Origin: Vulcanimicrobiota bacterium
Lineage (GTDB): Bacteria; Vulcanimicrobiota; Vulcanimicrobiia; Vulcanimicrobiales; Vulcanimicrobiaceae
Assembly: GCA_019232905.1 (NCBI GenBank)
Contig: JAFANA010000086.1
Coordinates: 37,664-101,663 of the forward strand
DNA length: 64,000 nucleotides
Reading direction: 5' to 3'
In this document: positions 52,619 through 61,354 of the stretch, in pieces
Position numbering within the stretch: position 1 is the stretch's first letter
Layout: each line of letters begins with the position of its first letter
The notes under the pieces: model-generated
Seen by the model: only the letters and a program-made list of their open reading frames with translations
Database searches by the model: none
Told to the model about the DNA's origin: nothing
Position numbers and translations under genes: made by a program

Positions 52619-53491
52619 CTATACGTCGCTTCGTCCGGCCAGTCCGTACGATAATCGAGCAATGCGATGCATCGCATCGTAAATGGCGTTGTAGTCTTCG
52701 ACTTCTTTGCTGTATACGGTCAGAATATAAGGCGAGTCTTTGAACGGTTCGACGATCGCAACGTCGTTGCGTGTCCCGTCGATCTCGCCCGTTTTATTCG
52801 CTACTTGCGTCCCTCTCGGAAGTCCGGCCGGAATGCCGTCGCGATCGGTCTGGCCGAGCATGATGTCGATCATCCGTTTGCAGTGCTCGGGTGTCGCAAC
52901 GGTCGTGAGCCCTTCACGCGCGCCGTGCGCGATCTTATAAAGCAACGTTGCCATATCCGCGGGCGTCGTTACGTTGTCGTTGTGGTGAACGATAGCGCTG
53001 TAGTCGAGGAAATGCCGGGCGAGTTTCGTCGAGAGCATGCCGGCGCGGCGGCCCACCGCGTTGATGGTGTCGAAACCAAAGAACGTCATCAGGTAATTGC
53101 TCGCGGTATTGTCGCTGAGCTGGATCATCGGTATCAAGAGCTCGCGTACTCGAAAACGGGCGCCGTCCTGTTGCTCGCTCATGAAGTCCGAGCCGCCGAT
53201 GAGATCGGGGCGACGCGTCGTGATCCGTTCGTCGAGCGTTCCCGGTCGCGCTTCCTCCATCGCAAAAGCGGTTGCCATGATGAGCACTTTGATCGTCGAG
53301 GCGGTTGGAAATACGGCCCCGCCGTTGAAGGCGAAAACCGGTGGTTCGTCCGCGAGCGTACGGCAGTAGACGCCGACCGTTCCGGGAACGGTTCGCGCGA
53401 TCGCTTCGACGCGGTCAAACGCTGCGGCGCGCACACGAAGCGGGAGCGCGGCAAGTGCGCCGAGCCCCGCAAGAAATGCGTGGCGCTTCAC
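52619..53491 (-). CDS. Class A beta-lactamase-like serine hydrolase, exported
   Basis: 290 residues from GTG 53491, whose GTGA overlaps the ABC permease stop. A signal sequence (about 1-23) precedes STIK (Ser65/Lys68), SDN (126-128) and NKTGEIDGTRND. The position of the first two motifs is the same as in the 2238-3140 paralogue. As there, I see no ExxLN omega-loop glutamate, only NVTTPADMATLL after it. A DD-peptidase-like or unknown hydrolase role is as likely as beta-lactamase. Confidence 0.88.
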   Translation of the reverse strand: MKRHAFLAGLGALAALPLRVRAAAFDRVEAIARTVPGTVGVYCRTLADEPPVFAFNGGAVFPTASTIKVLIMATAFAMEEARPGTLDERITTRRPDLIGGSDFMSEQQDGARFRVRELLIPMIQLSDNTASNYLMTFFGFDTINAVGRRAGMLSTKLARHFLDYSAIVHHNDNVTTPADMATLLYKIAHGAREGLTTVATPEHCKRMIDIMLGQTDRDGIPAGLPRGTQVANKTGEIDGTRNDVAIVEPFKDSPYILTVYSKEVEDYNAIYDAMHRIARLSYGLAGRSDV

Positions 53492-54282
53492 GAGCCCGTT
53501 CCCTGATAATAACGAAGCCCGATACGCCAGAAAGCGTACGAGGCGAGAAACCACGCTGCGCCGATCGCAGGCGTGAGCAGTCCGACCGTTGGATTCAAAT
53601 GGAGACCCGTTTCCGCTTTCTGCAGAAAGTATGTTGCCGGAAAATAGTTCATGAACGCAAATGGAAAGACGAAGGCGAGCACGATGCGCACGCCGCGCGT
53701 ATAGATGCTGATAGGATACCGCGTGAAATCCTGTTCGAGCGACATGACGACCCAGCGCAGCGTATCGACGCGAACGAACCAGAACGAAAGGGTCGCAACC
53801 ACCAGAGAAATGCCGAGATCGATCAGTGCCCCGCCGATAACGACCAGAGGAACGAACAACACGAGCAGGGCGTCGACGCGCACGTGCGCGGCCGCGACCG
53901 CCGCGACGAGCGTCGCGATGGCGAGCAGAATCCCGTCAGGCGAGATCTGCTGCGGCACGGTGAGCACTTGGAAGAGCGTATCGAGGGGACGCACGAGGAA
54001 GCGGTCGAAGCGTCCCTCCCGCACGAAGTCCGGCACGGTGACGACATTGAAAAAGAGGACGTTGTGAAGCTCGTGGCCGCACATCCACAACGCGTAGAGG
54101 AAGAACATCTCGCGGAAACTCCAGCCGTTCATCGACGGGAATTGCCGCATGGTTACGTACAGCGCTGCGAGCGCGACGCCGTGATAGACGATCGTGAACG
54201 CGAACCACATGATGAAGTTCGCGCGGTATTCGAGCATCGTCAGGACGTTTATGCGCCAATACTGCACGTAGGCCGCAAGCAT
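53488..54282 (-). CDS. ABC-2 type export permease (DUF990 family), subunit 2
   Basis: 264 residues with about six membrane helices. MLEYRANFIMWFAFTIVYHG, DFVREGRFDRFLVRPLDTLFQVL and NYFPATYFLQK are typical of the ABC_2/DUF990 permeases that pair with a second permease and one ATPase. Those partners are at 56187-56978 and 58445-59452 here. The substrate is unknown. Its start is only five bases from the divergent alkA start. Confidence 0.9.
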   Translation of the reverse strand: MLAAYVQYWRINVLTMLEYRANFIMWFAFTIVYHGVALAALYVTMRQFPSMNGWSFREMFFLYALWMCGHELHNVLFFNVVTVPDFVREGRFDRFLVRPLDTLFQVLTVPQQISPDGILLAIATLVAAVAAAHVRVDALLVLFVPLVVIGGALIDLGISLVVATLSFWFVRVDTLRWVVMSLEQDFTRYPISIYTRGVRIVLAFVFPFAFMNYFPATYFLQKAETGLHLNPTVGLLTPAIGAAWFLASYAFWRIGLRYYQGTGS

Positions 54283-54287
54283 CGCTG

Positions 54288-55187
54288 ATGCGATTCACCA
54301 CGCACGACATCATCCCCGTCACGCGGCCCTATCGATTGGATCTGACCGTCGACGCGTTGCGCCGTCTCGCAGCCAACGTCGTTGACGTCGTCGGCCCGGA
54401 CGGCGCCTACTACCGCGCGCTTTCGAACGGCCGAACGCCCGCGGCGCTGCGGGTGACGCAGCGTAGAGACGGTTCTCTCGAGCTCCAAACAAGCGCGCGC
54501 GATTCACACACGGTGATACCGGTCGTAAAAAAGATGCTTGGCACGGAATACGATCTCCGGACATGGCAGCGACGTGCGTCGGAGATTCCTTGGCTTGGGC
54601 ATCTCGCGCGCGAATTGCGCGGCGTTCATCCGCCTAGGTACGCATCGCTGTTCGAAGCGTGCTCGCACGCGATCGTCTTCCAGCAAATCAGCATTCACGC
54701 TGCAGCGGCGATCATGCGGCGCGTCGTCGAAGCACTCGGCGAATCCGTGAAGATCGACGGTATTGAGCTGATTGCGTTTCCGACGCCGAGCGCGGTTTTG
54801 CGTGCAAAAGAATCGACGCTGCGCGAAGCTGGGCTCTCGACTAACAAAATGATGCACTTGCGCTCCGTTGCCGGCGCAATCGAAAGCGGCGAAATCACCG
54901 AAGCGGATATCGAAGCGTTGCCCACGCCGGCCGCGTCCGAGCGCCTGGTCGCAATTCGCGGAATCGGTCCGTGGAGTGCGGCGGTGGTGCTCTTGCGCGG
55001 TTTCGGACGCCTCGACACGTTCCCGCTGCGCGATTCCGGCGTAGCGCGCTCCATCAAACTGCTTTCGGGCGATCCGGATATCGACGTGGACGCCGTGCTT
55101 GACCGCTTAGGCCCCGTGCGCGGCATGCTCTACTACCATCTGCTGCTCGGCCGCATTCGCAACCTTGTTCCGCCGATGCCGGATTGA
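54288..55187 (+). CDS. alkA: DNA-3-methyladenine glycosylase II (AlkA-like)
   Basis: 299 residues. An N-terminal beta domain (VTRPYRLDLTVDALRRL) precedes the HhH-GPD fold. LVAIRGIGPWSAAVVLLRGFG is the helix-hairpin-helix, and TFPLRDSG carries the catalytic Asp249. It removes alkylated bases from DNA. It interrupts the ABC exporter genes, on the opposite strand. Confidence 0.9.
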   Translation: MRFTTHDIIPVTRPYRLDLTVDALRRLAANVVDVVGPDGAYYRALSNGRTPAALRVTQRRDGSLELQTSARDSHTVIPVVKKMLGTEYDLRTWQRRASEIPWLGHLARELRGVHPPRYASLFEACSHAIVFQQISIHAAAAIMRRVVEALGESVKIDGIELIAFPTPSAVLRAKESTLREAGLSTNKMMHLRSVAGAIESGEITEADIEALPTPAASERLVAIRGIGPWSAAVVLLRGFGRLDTFPLRDSGVARSIKLLSGDPDIDVDAVLDRLGPVRGMLYYHLLLGRIRNLVPPMPD

Positions 55188-55197
55188 ACCGAATGTT

Positions 55198-55920
55198 ATG
55201 GCTAAAACCTCGACTCCCGTTTTCGCGGTCCAACGGTCCGCCGATCGCGCGTTTTTCGATCACGGCTGGCTGAAGACGTACCATTCGTTCAGCTTCGCCG
55301 ACTATTACGATGAGAACAATCTTCATTGGGGCGCGTTGCGCGTCTTCAACGACGATTCTGTCGCGGGAGGCAAAGGGTTCCCGCCCCATCCGCATCGGGA
55401 TATGGAGATCGTCACGTACGTTTTGCAAGGACGTCTTCAGCATCGCGACAGCATAGGGAGTGAGGGCATCGTCGGCCCGGGCGGCGTGCAGTTCATGAGT
55501 GCGGGCACCGGTGTGCGCCACAGCGAGTTCAACGCCGACGAAAATGAGACGCTTCACTTCGTACAGATGTGGGTGCTTCCGGGACGCACCGGTGAAGCGC
55601 CGTCGTACGGGCAGATGGATTTTGAACCTGAGGCGCGTTACAACACGTGGCTGCGCATTGTGAGCGGCGAGCAAAACGTCGATGCGCCGATTCGCATCAC
55701 TCAGGAGGCGACGTTTTCGGTCGCGCGGGTCGAGGGTGCGTTGCCGGTGTATGAATTTGCGGCGCAGCGATTCGGCTTTCTTTTCGTCGCCTCAGGCACC
55801 GTCGAAGTCAACGGTGAAAAGTTGCAAAGCGGCGACGCCGTGCGCCTCTACGATGTACGCACGCTCGATATCAAGGGAAACGGCGAACTCGTTCTTTGGG
55901 ACACGCCGCCGGTCGCGTAA
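55198..55920 (+). CDS. Pirin-family protein
   Basis: 240 residues from ATG 55198; an earlier start would overlap alkA. FPPHPHRDMEIVTYVLQG and SAGTGVRHSEFN hold the metal-binding His/Glu residues of the first cupin domain; the second cupin is degenerate, as in YhhW-type pirins, some of which are quercetinases. The stop overlaps the next start (TAATG). Confidence 0.94.
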   Translation: MAKTSTPVFAVQRSADRAFFDHGWLKTYHSFSFADYYDENNLHWGALRVFNDDSVAGGKGFPPHPHRDMEIVTYVLQGRLQHRDSIGSEGIVGPGGVQFMSAGTGVRHSEFNADENETLHFVQMWVLPGRTGEAPSYGQMDFEPEARYNTWLRIVSGEQNVDAPIRITQEATFSVARVEGALPVYEFAAQRFGFLFVASGTVEVNGEKLQSGDAVRLYDVRTLDIKGNGELVLWDTPPVA

Positions 55921-56186
55921 TGGAAACCGCGACCTGCACGCACATCGAGCACGCCGGTAATCCGGAGCCCCGCACGCCGCAGGGATGCGAAGAGTGCCGA
56001 AAGTCGGGCGACCCCTGGGTGCACTTGCGCCTCTGCCTGGACTGCGGCCACGTAGGCTGCTGCGACAGTTCGAAAAACCATCACGCAACCAAACACTTCC
56101 ACGCGACGAAGCATCCGGTGATCCGCTCGTTCCAACCCGGCGAGAACTGGCGCTGGTGCTACGTCGACGAAGTCTTCGCCGAGTAG
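55920..56186 (+). CDS. UBP-type zinc finger protein
   Basis: 88 residues, starting in TAATG overlap with the pirin gene. CTHIEH, GCEECRKSGDPWVHLRLCLDCGHVGCCD and HHATKHFHATKHPV are the zinc-binding Cys/His set of zf-UBP domains, which occur alone in bacteria. Function in bacteria is unknown. The stop abuts the stop of the convergent permease gene. Confidence 0.93.
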   Translation: METATCTHIEHAGNPEPRTPQGCEECRKSGDPWVHLRLCLDCGHVGCCDSSKNHHATKHFHATKHPVIRSFQPGENWRWCYVDEVFAE

Positions 56187-56978
56187 CTAGCCTCCCTGCA
56201 CCACGACGCGCCGCGAAGCCGCGCGCCAAACCAGCATCGACATCGCCCCGAAGAGCACTAGCCAAATGCCTTGCACGGCTAGGTATGTCAGCCACTGCGC
56301 GCGCGGAATCACCCCGACGTAGATCAGCAGCGGGGTCGAATAAATCGCCGCAAACGGTAGCGCAAACACCAGGCGTCCGACAACGCCCGGAAAGAACGTC
56401 AACGGGATAATTTGCCCCGAAAGCAGATCGGAAACCCACCGCACGACCAACTGCACCGCAAACGTCTCGAGCGTCCAAAACGCAATCGAATTCATCAAAA
56501 AATTCAAAAAGAAGTTGACGCAATACCCCAACAAAAACGAAACCGCGAACACCGCGACCGTAGCAACCGGCGGCACATCGATTCGAACCAACAAAAGAGC
56601 AAACAGCAACGACGGAATAACCAGCACCGCATGCAGCATCGTCTGACCGATTCCATCGGAGAAGAAGTACAACGGCACACTAATAGGCTTCATCAAATCC
56701 GTCGCAATCGTCCCCTCCCGAAGCTTCTCCCGAATCAACCGGGTGCCATCAACCTCAAGAATCAACGACATCAACAAAGAAACCGTCGCATACGTAATCA
56801 TCGAATGCAAAGGCAAATTCAAAGGCATCGCATTCTGCGAATAAAGCGCGGTCCATAAGGACCGCAACAAATAAACCCGCAAAACCAGCGAGCCGACTTC
56901 AGTCAAAACCTCCATGCGATAAGTAGCCTCACGCGCAAAGGCCTTCTTCGCAAACTCAATATACGGCGCAGCTACCAA
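56187..56978 (-). CDS. ABC-2 type export permease, subunit 1
   Basis: 263 residues, about six membrane helices. FAREATYRMEVLTEVGSLVLRVYLL and LIREKLREGTIATDLMKPISVPLYFFSDG are hallmarks of the partner permease of DUF990-type exporters. It would form a heterodimer with the 53488-54282 product. The coding DNA is unusually G/T-rich on its own strand compared with neighbours. Confidence 0.88.
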   Translation of the reverse strand: MVAAPYIEFAKKAFAREATYRMEVLTEVGSLVLRVYLLRSLWTALYSQNAMPLNLPLHSMITYATVSLLMSLILEVDGTRLIREKLREGTIATDLMKPISVPLYFFSDGIGQTMLHAVLVIPSLLFALLLVRIDVPPVATVAVFAVSFLLGYCVNFFLNFLMNSIAFWTLETFAVQLVVRWVSDLLSGQIIPLTFFPGVVGRLVFALPFAAIYSTPLLIYVGVIPRAQWLTYLAVQGIWLVLFGAMSMLVWRAASRRVVVQGG

Positions 56979-57050
56979 AACAAACCCAATTCAAAAAGCG
57001 AAAGAACAACCGAAACAATGCGCGACGTACCCAGGCCGACGGCCCGCTGC

Positions 57051-57707
57051 TCAACGCTTCGGTTTGTTCTTGAGCGCCTCACGTCTGCGGGCTTCCATCT
57101 CCTGAAGCTCCAACATCATCACGTCGACGACGGTGTCCGCCTCAACCGGTGCCGCAAGGGTGTCCTTGTCCTCGCGAGGACGACCCGCCGGAGCGGTCCC
57201 GACATGCGCATCGAGCACTGTATCCTGCGCGTGCGTCTTGCGTAAGAACTGCGCGTATGTCTGCGCCGCCTTCGCATTGGCGTCCGGGGCCTTCTCGATG
57301 TTGAAGACCGCCTCGTTGAAGTCGCCCGCCGGTTCTTTCACCGCATTCGGTGCGACACGCGCGTTTGATTGAATGGTGACGCCGTTGTAGATGCGTGCCC
57401 CGCTGCCGACCGTGCAGCCCTTTTGGAGCGTTGCGCCGGCGATGAAGGCATGTGGTCCGACCATGCAGCGGTCCCCGATGGAAACCGGAAATTGCAGCGC
57501 ACTTCCCCCGCTCGACTTCACTACGGCGTGCTCCATGATCACGCAATCCGAGCCGATCGTCACCGGCGCGCCTTCGGCCGTGATGATCGCGCCGTGCAAA
57601 ATCGCGCATCCGGCCCCGACCGCCACGTCGCCGCTGACCGTCGCGGACGGCGCGACGTATGCACTCGGATGTATCTTCGGCTTCTTCGTCCCGCTTGAGA
57701 GAATCAT
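57051..57707 (-). CDS. Gamma-carbonic-anhydrase-like left-handed beta-helix protein
   Basis: 218 residues from ATG 57707. Hexapeptide repeats span about 12-125 (IHPSAYVAPSATVSGDVAVG, GCAILHGAII, DCVIMEHAVVKS, DRCMVGPHAFIAGATL), with His residues near gamma-CA zinc positions (LHG, MEHA, GPHA). A helical, charged C-terminal tail (about 130-218) follows. It may be a carbonic anhydrase-like or acyltransferase protein; zinc ligand geometry cannot be confirmed here. Confidence 0.82.
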   Translation of the reverse strand: MILSSGTKKPKIHPSAYVAPSATVSGDVAVGAGCAILHGAIITAEGAPVTIGSDCVIMEHAVVKSSGGSALQFPVSIGDRCMVGPHAFIAGATLQKGCTVGSGARIYNGVTIQSNARVAPNAVKEPAGDFNEAVFNIEKAPDANAKAAQTYAQFLRKTHAQDTVLDAHVGTAPAGRPREDKDTLAAPVEADTVVDVMMLELQEMEARRREALKNKPKR

Positions 57708-57713
57708 GGTCAC

Positions 57714-57890
57714 GGAGTCCGCGCGTACGCGTGGGAACTCCTGGCATGGGCCTCACCAAGCGGGCCCTTTGTCGGTAAAACTGGTACCAATATGCACTGT
57801 CCTATGGGCCTAACGGCCGGAGGAAGAGCGGCCAACCGATGGTATCGTAGATGGACGGATTCCACGGTAGACCTTTAGAGGAACCGACGC
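57714..57890. promoter_or_regulatory. Upstream region of the LuxR gene with candidate promoter and palindrome
   Basis: Rightward TTGTCG (about 57769) and TATGCA (about 57791) are spaced 16 bases apart, around an 8-bp palindrome TGGTACCA (57782-57789). Several GGGCC/GGCCC inverted stretches surround it. These could form a promoter/operator for the LuxR gene but the match is weak. Confidence 0.3.
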
Positions 57891-58448
57891 ATGTCGCTTG
57901 ACTTTCATCCCGGTATAGCGCCGTCCGAAGATATCGTGTCGAAACGGCGCGCTTTCAGCCGCGTCCTTTTACTGAGCGAACAGTTCAACATCGAGTATGC
58001 GCACCCGGGTGCGCTCGAACTCTTGGCACAGCTGTTGCGCATGCCCGCGGAGTATCTCGACCGCTTTCCGCTTCCGATCGAGCTGCAATTGCGCGATGCG
58101 GTGCGGCGCGTCGAGGCGAGCGGACGCGACGTCGTGATCGAACCCGCGCCTGCGCTCTTGATCCGCGTTTCACGCCTGAAGGGCACGCGCGGCAAAGGCA
58201 TTACGGCCTTGCTCGTGGAGGAACGCACGGTGCGCGACTCCATCGGCCGCGCGCGCGAGCAGTACCGCTTAACGAACCGCGAAAGCGAAGTGCTGCGCTT
58301 GCTGCTGCGCGGAAAACCCCGCGAAGAGATCGCACGCAAGATGTGCATTGAGGAGTCGACCGTCTCCGATTACATCAAGACGCTTCTTCGAAAAACGTAC
58401 TCGAAGAATCGCGCCGAGATGATCGCTCGCATCTGCGACGAGATCTAG
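57891..58448 (+). CDS. LuxR-type HTH transcription regulator
   Basis: 185 residues; GAGGA precedes the ATG. The C-terminus (about 125-182) is a LuxR/GerE HTH: LTNRESEVLRLLLRGKPREEIARKM and STVSDYIKTLLRKTYSKNR. The N-terminal 120 residues look like a degenerate PAS-type sensor (FNIEYAHPGALELLAQLL). No kinase or autoinducer synthase is near. Its stop shares a CTAG with the ABC ATPase stop. Confidence 0.9.
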   Translation: MSLDFHPGIAPSEDIVSKRRAFSRVLLLSEQFNIEYAHPGALELLAQLLRMPAEYLDRFPLPIELQLRDAVRRVEASGRDVVIEPAPALLIRVSRLKGTRGKGITALLVEERTVRDSIGRAREQYRLTNRESEVLRLLLRGKPREEIARKMCIEESTVSDYIKTLLRKTYSKNRAEMIARICDEI

Positions 58449-59452
58449 GGAAGCGTCGCGCCCTCCGAGGCGCGGTATCCCTCCAGGTAGATACGCCGGA
58501 TGATCGATTCTAAATCCGGTTCTTCGAGCGTGACGTCCTCGAGCTTATATCGTTCGCTCGCTTCGCGAATCAGCAGATCGGCTCGTTCGCGGTTGCGATC
58601 GAACCGGAACCGCGCACTCGTGCCGTCTGATTCTTCGAGCTCGGCTCCGGGCAACTGCGGAAGATCGACGGGTTCTTCGAATCGAAGCACGAGCCGCCGG
58701 AAGCGGCCGTACTCCGTTTTGATGCGCTCGATGTCACCGTCGTAAATAATCGTTCCGTGGTCGATGAGAACGATGCGCCGGCACAGCCGCTCCACATCGG
58801 CGAGGTCGTGTGTCGTGAGGATGATCGTCGTACCGCGTTCGGCGTTGATACGAGCGATGAACTCGCGAATCGCCTCTTTAGCGACGACGTCCAGGCCGAT
58901 GGTCGGTTCGTCCAAGTAGACGATCTTCGGATCGTGCAGCAGCGCCGCGGCGAAGTCGCCGCGCATGCGCTGTCCGAGTGAAAGTTGCCGAACGGGCGTC
59001 CGCAAGAACTCATCCATTTGCAGCAGCTCGATGAACTCATCGAGGTTACGCTTGTACGTTGCTTGCGGAATGCCGTAGATGGCGCGGAGCAACTCGAACG
59101 ATTCTATGAGCGGCAAATCCCAGTACAACTGCGAACGCTGCCCGAAGACGACGCCGATATTGCGCGCATTTTCTTTGCGGCGGTCGTAGGGTACGAGTCC
59201 CGCAACGTCGATCGTGCCGGACGTCGGAACCAAAATGCCGGTCAGCATCTTGATCGTCGTCGATTTGCCGGCACCGTTCGGCCCGATGTACCCGACCAGT
59301 TCACCGGCCTCGAGCGACATCGAGACGCCGTCGACCGCGACGCGTTCTTCATACGCATGCGAGAAGAGCGTACGGAGGGCGCCGAGCGCTCCCGGCGTGC
59401 GGCGCACGCTGCGGAACACTTTGCGCAAGTCGCGGGTCTCGATGATCGGCAT
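58445..59452 (-). CDS. ABC-2 exporter ATPase (DUF990-type system)
   Basis: 335 residues from ATG 59452; upstream in-frame sequence is Arg-rich and rejected. Walker A is GPNGAGKSTT, the signature LSLGQRMRGD, Walker B KIVYLDEPTIGLD, and the H-loop TTHDL. The start with MPIIETRDLRKVF and the long C-terminal extension fit ATPases of the two-permease family. The permeases are encoded separately at 56187 and 53488. It diverges from the cytidylate-kinase-like gene by 17 bases. Confidence 0.93.
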   Translation of the reverse strand: MPIIETRDLRKVFRSVRRTPGALGALRTLFSHAYEERVAVDGVSMSLEAGELVGYIGPNGAGKSTTIKMLTGILVPTSGTIDVAGLVPYDRRKENARNIGVVFGQRSQLYWDLPLIESFELLRAIYGIPQATYKRNLDEFIELLQMDEFLRTPVRQLSLGQRMRGDFAAALLHDPKIVYLDEPTIGLDVVAKEAIREFIARINAERGTTIILTTHDLADVERLCRRIVLIDHGTIIYDGDIERIKTEYGRFRRLVLRFEEPVDLPQLPGAELEESDGTSARFRFDRNRERADLLIREASERYKLEDVTLEEPDLESIIRRIYLEGYRASEGATLP

Positions 59453-59469
59453 CGCTAACTTCTTTCGCT

Positions 59470-60075
59470 GTGATCGTGACGATCTCCAACAAATACGGCT
59501 CAGGCGCCGTGGACATCGCCGCTCGCGCCGCCGCGCTGCTAGGATATACGGTTGTAGACCGTCAGTTGCCGGTCGTCGTTGCAAAGCGGATGCACATCAG
59601 CCGCAACGTCGCGCTGGAAGCCGAAGAATCGGGCCGTTCGCTCGGCTCACGCCTGCTCTCGAGCCTCGAGCTCGCAACCCCCGAAGTGGTCGCGGATAAC
59701 TTCGGCCAGACGTTCGACGAGTCGCTTCTGCGCGAAGTCCAGCGGGCGGTGCGCGACTATGCGGCGCGCGGAAACTGCATCATCATCGGCCGCGGTTCTT
59801 CCGTGATTCTCGGGCGACGTCCCGACGTGTTGCGAGTCTACATGTTCGCTCCGCGGGAGTGGCGGATCGAACGCGTCGCGCAAAACTTCGGCCTCGATGA
59901 AAAAACGGCGGCGGCCGAAGTGGACCGCATCGACCGTGCGCGCCGCGCGCACTTGCGCGATTGGTACAAGGTCGACATGGGATCGTCCGCGATCGTCGAC
60001 CTCGCGATCGACACCTCGACCTTTGGAGAAGAAGGCTCCGCAAACCTCATTGTAGCGGCAGTACATGCGAGATAG
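59470..60075 (+). CDS. Cytidylate-kinase-like protein
   Basis: 201 residues from GTG 59470. ITISNKYGSGAVDIAARAAALLGY is a P-loop-like start of the Cytidylate_kin2 family (PF13189); GNCIIIGRGSSVIL and LRVYMFAPREWRIERVAQ are conserved. The usual GxxGxGKS is reduced to KYGSGA. Whether it phosphorylates a nucleotide is unknown. It overlaps the MFS gene by 11 bases. Confidence 0.85.
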   Translation: MIVTISNKYGSGAVDIAARAAALLGYTVVDRQLPVVVAKRMHISRNVALEAEESGRSLGSRLLSSLELATPEVVADNFGQTFDESLLREVQRAVRDYAARGNCIIIGRGSSVILGRRPDVLRVYMFAPREWRIERVAQNFGLDEKTAAAEVDRIDRARRAHLRDWYKVDMGSSAIVDLAIDTSTFGEEGSANLIVAAVHAR

Positions 60076-61282
60076 TATCCTCGCGCCACTCCGCTACCGC
60101 GATTTTCGCTTGCTCTGGATCGGGTTGATGATTTCGAATCTGGGGACGTGGATGCAGTTCACGGCCATGGGATTCTTCGTGTCGCAACTCGCAGGGTCGC
60201 CGCATCGCGCGGCGCTTTACCTCGGGATTCTGGGCGGTGCGCGCGCGGTTCCGGTCTTGCTGCTTTCACCCGTTGCCGGCGTGGTCGCCGACACGCAGCC
60301 GCGCCGCCGCGTTCTGATCTTGACGAACGTGACGATGTCGCTTGCCGCCCTCGCGTTGGCGGTGCTCGCAACGCTACATCACCTTTCGATGATTGGACTC
60401 GTTGCCATCTCCGCGATTAACGCTGCTGCAAACGCTTTCGATTCGCCCGTCCGGCAAAGCTGGACGCCGCACTTAGTCGATCGCCCGCTGGTCGGTAACG
60501 CGATCGGTCTGACATCGGTCGCCTTCAACGCACCGGCGGTCATCGGCCCCGCGATTGCGGGCATTCTGATCGTCTGGGTCGGCGTCGCCGGCTCGTTTTA
60601 CATCAATGCGGTATTAACGCTCGCCGTCGTCGTCGCAATTCTGATGATGGCGCACTCGCCTCCGTCGGGCGCAGTCCGCGAGCCGATGCTGCAATCAATC
60701 CATACCGGGCTACACTTTCTCGCGCACCACCCGATCCTGCGTTGGATCATCCTCGTTTTCACCATCACCGCACTTTTCGTACGCCCGTACAGTCAGCTCA
60801 TCCCCGCATTTATCGTCAACACACTTCATGGCAGCGCGCAATCACTGGGTTGGGCCGTCGCCGCCGTCGGCGTCGGCGGATTCGGCGGAGCACTTATCAC
60901 GGCGGCCTTCGCCGGAGGCGAACGCCGCTCTACACAGTGGGTCATCGCCGGCTCGTTGATGTCCGTCGGCGTGTTACTCCTCGGCTTCATTTGGAAAATC
61001 GGACTCACCATCCCCGTCTTTTTTGCGATCGGCCTCGGCGTACTCGCGTTCTTAGGCGCGTCCAACACCTTGATCCAAACCCTAAGCCCCGACGACGTAC
61101 GAGGAAGAGCCATTTCCGTCTACACCATGATCGCCGTCGGCGTCGTCCCCGGAGGATCACTCGTCCTAGGCGCAATCGCCGCATTCATCGGCCTACACGC
61201 AACCTTCCAAATCGCCGGCGGAATCTGCCTCATCGTCGTGCTGGCCGTCTATTCATTCCACCCAATAATCCGCACCGTTTAA
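60065..61282 (+). CDS. MFS exporter (MFS_3/EntS-like)
   Basis: 405 residues, about 12 helices. LRYRDFRLLWIGLMISNLGTWMQFTAMGFFV is the start typical of PF05977 transporters, and RVLILTNVTMSLAALALA follows the loop-2-3 arginine motif. These export siderophores or small molecules. The start overlaps the kinase-like gene. The last third is coded with C/A-rich codons unlike the first part. Confidence 0.92.
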   Translation: MRDSILAPLRYRDFRLLWIGLMISNLGTWMQFTAMGFFVSQLAGSPHRAALYLGILGGARAVPVLLLSPVAGVVADTQPRRRVLILTNVTMSLAALALAVLATLHHLSMIGLVAISAINAAANAFDSPVRQSWTPHLVDRPLVGNAIGLTSVAFNAPAVIGPAIAGILIVWVGVAGSFYINAVLTLAVVVAILMMAHSPPSGAVREPMLQSIHTGLHFLAHHPILRWIILVFTITALFVRPYSQLIPAFIVNTLHGSAQSLGWAVAAVGVGGFGGALITAAFAGGERRSTQWVIAGSLMSVGVLLLGFIWKIGLTIPVFFAIGLGVLAFLGASNTLIQTLSPDDVRGRAISVYTMIAVGVVPGGSLVLGAIAAFIGLHATFQIAGGICLIVVLAVYSFHPIIRTV

Positions 61283-61298
61283 AACAACGCGGCGACAA

Positions 61299-61331
61299 AT
61301 AAAAAAAGCGAGCCGCAGAGATGCGGCTCGC
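61299..61331 (-). terminator. Rho-independent terminator of the histone-like gene
   Basis: On the minus strand a 10-bp stem GCGAGCCGCA/TGCGGCTCGC (61308-61317 with 61322-61331, GAGA loop on the plus strand) is followed by seven or eight T residues. It is 23 bp past the stop of the basic-protein gene and one of few terminators in the window. Confidence 0.88.
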
Positions 61332-61354
61332 ATACGAGCGTAAAAAACGCCGGT

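Noticed and set aside
53341..54288. 315-codon plus-strand open frame rich in Arg, Asp, Glu and His
   Set aside because: It is antisense to the ABC permease and the serine hydrolase, both well supported by motifs; its composition is typical of reversed GC-rich coding DNA.
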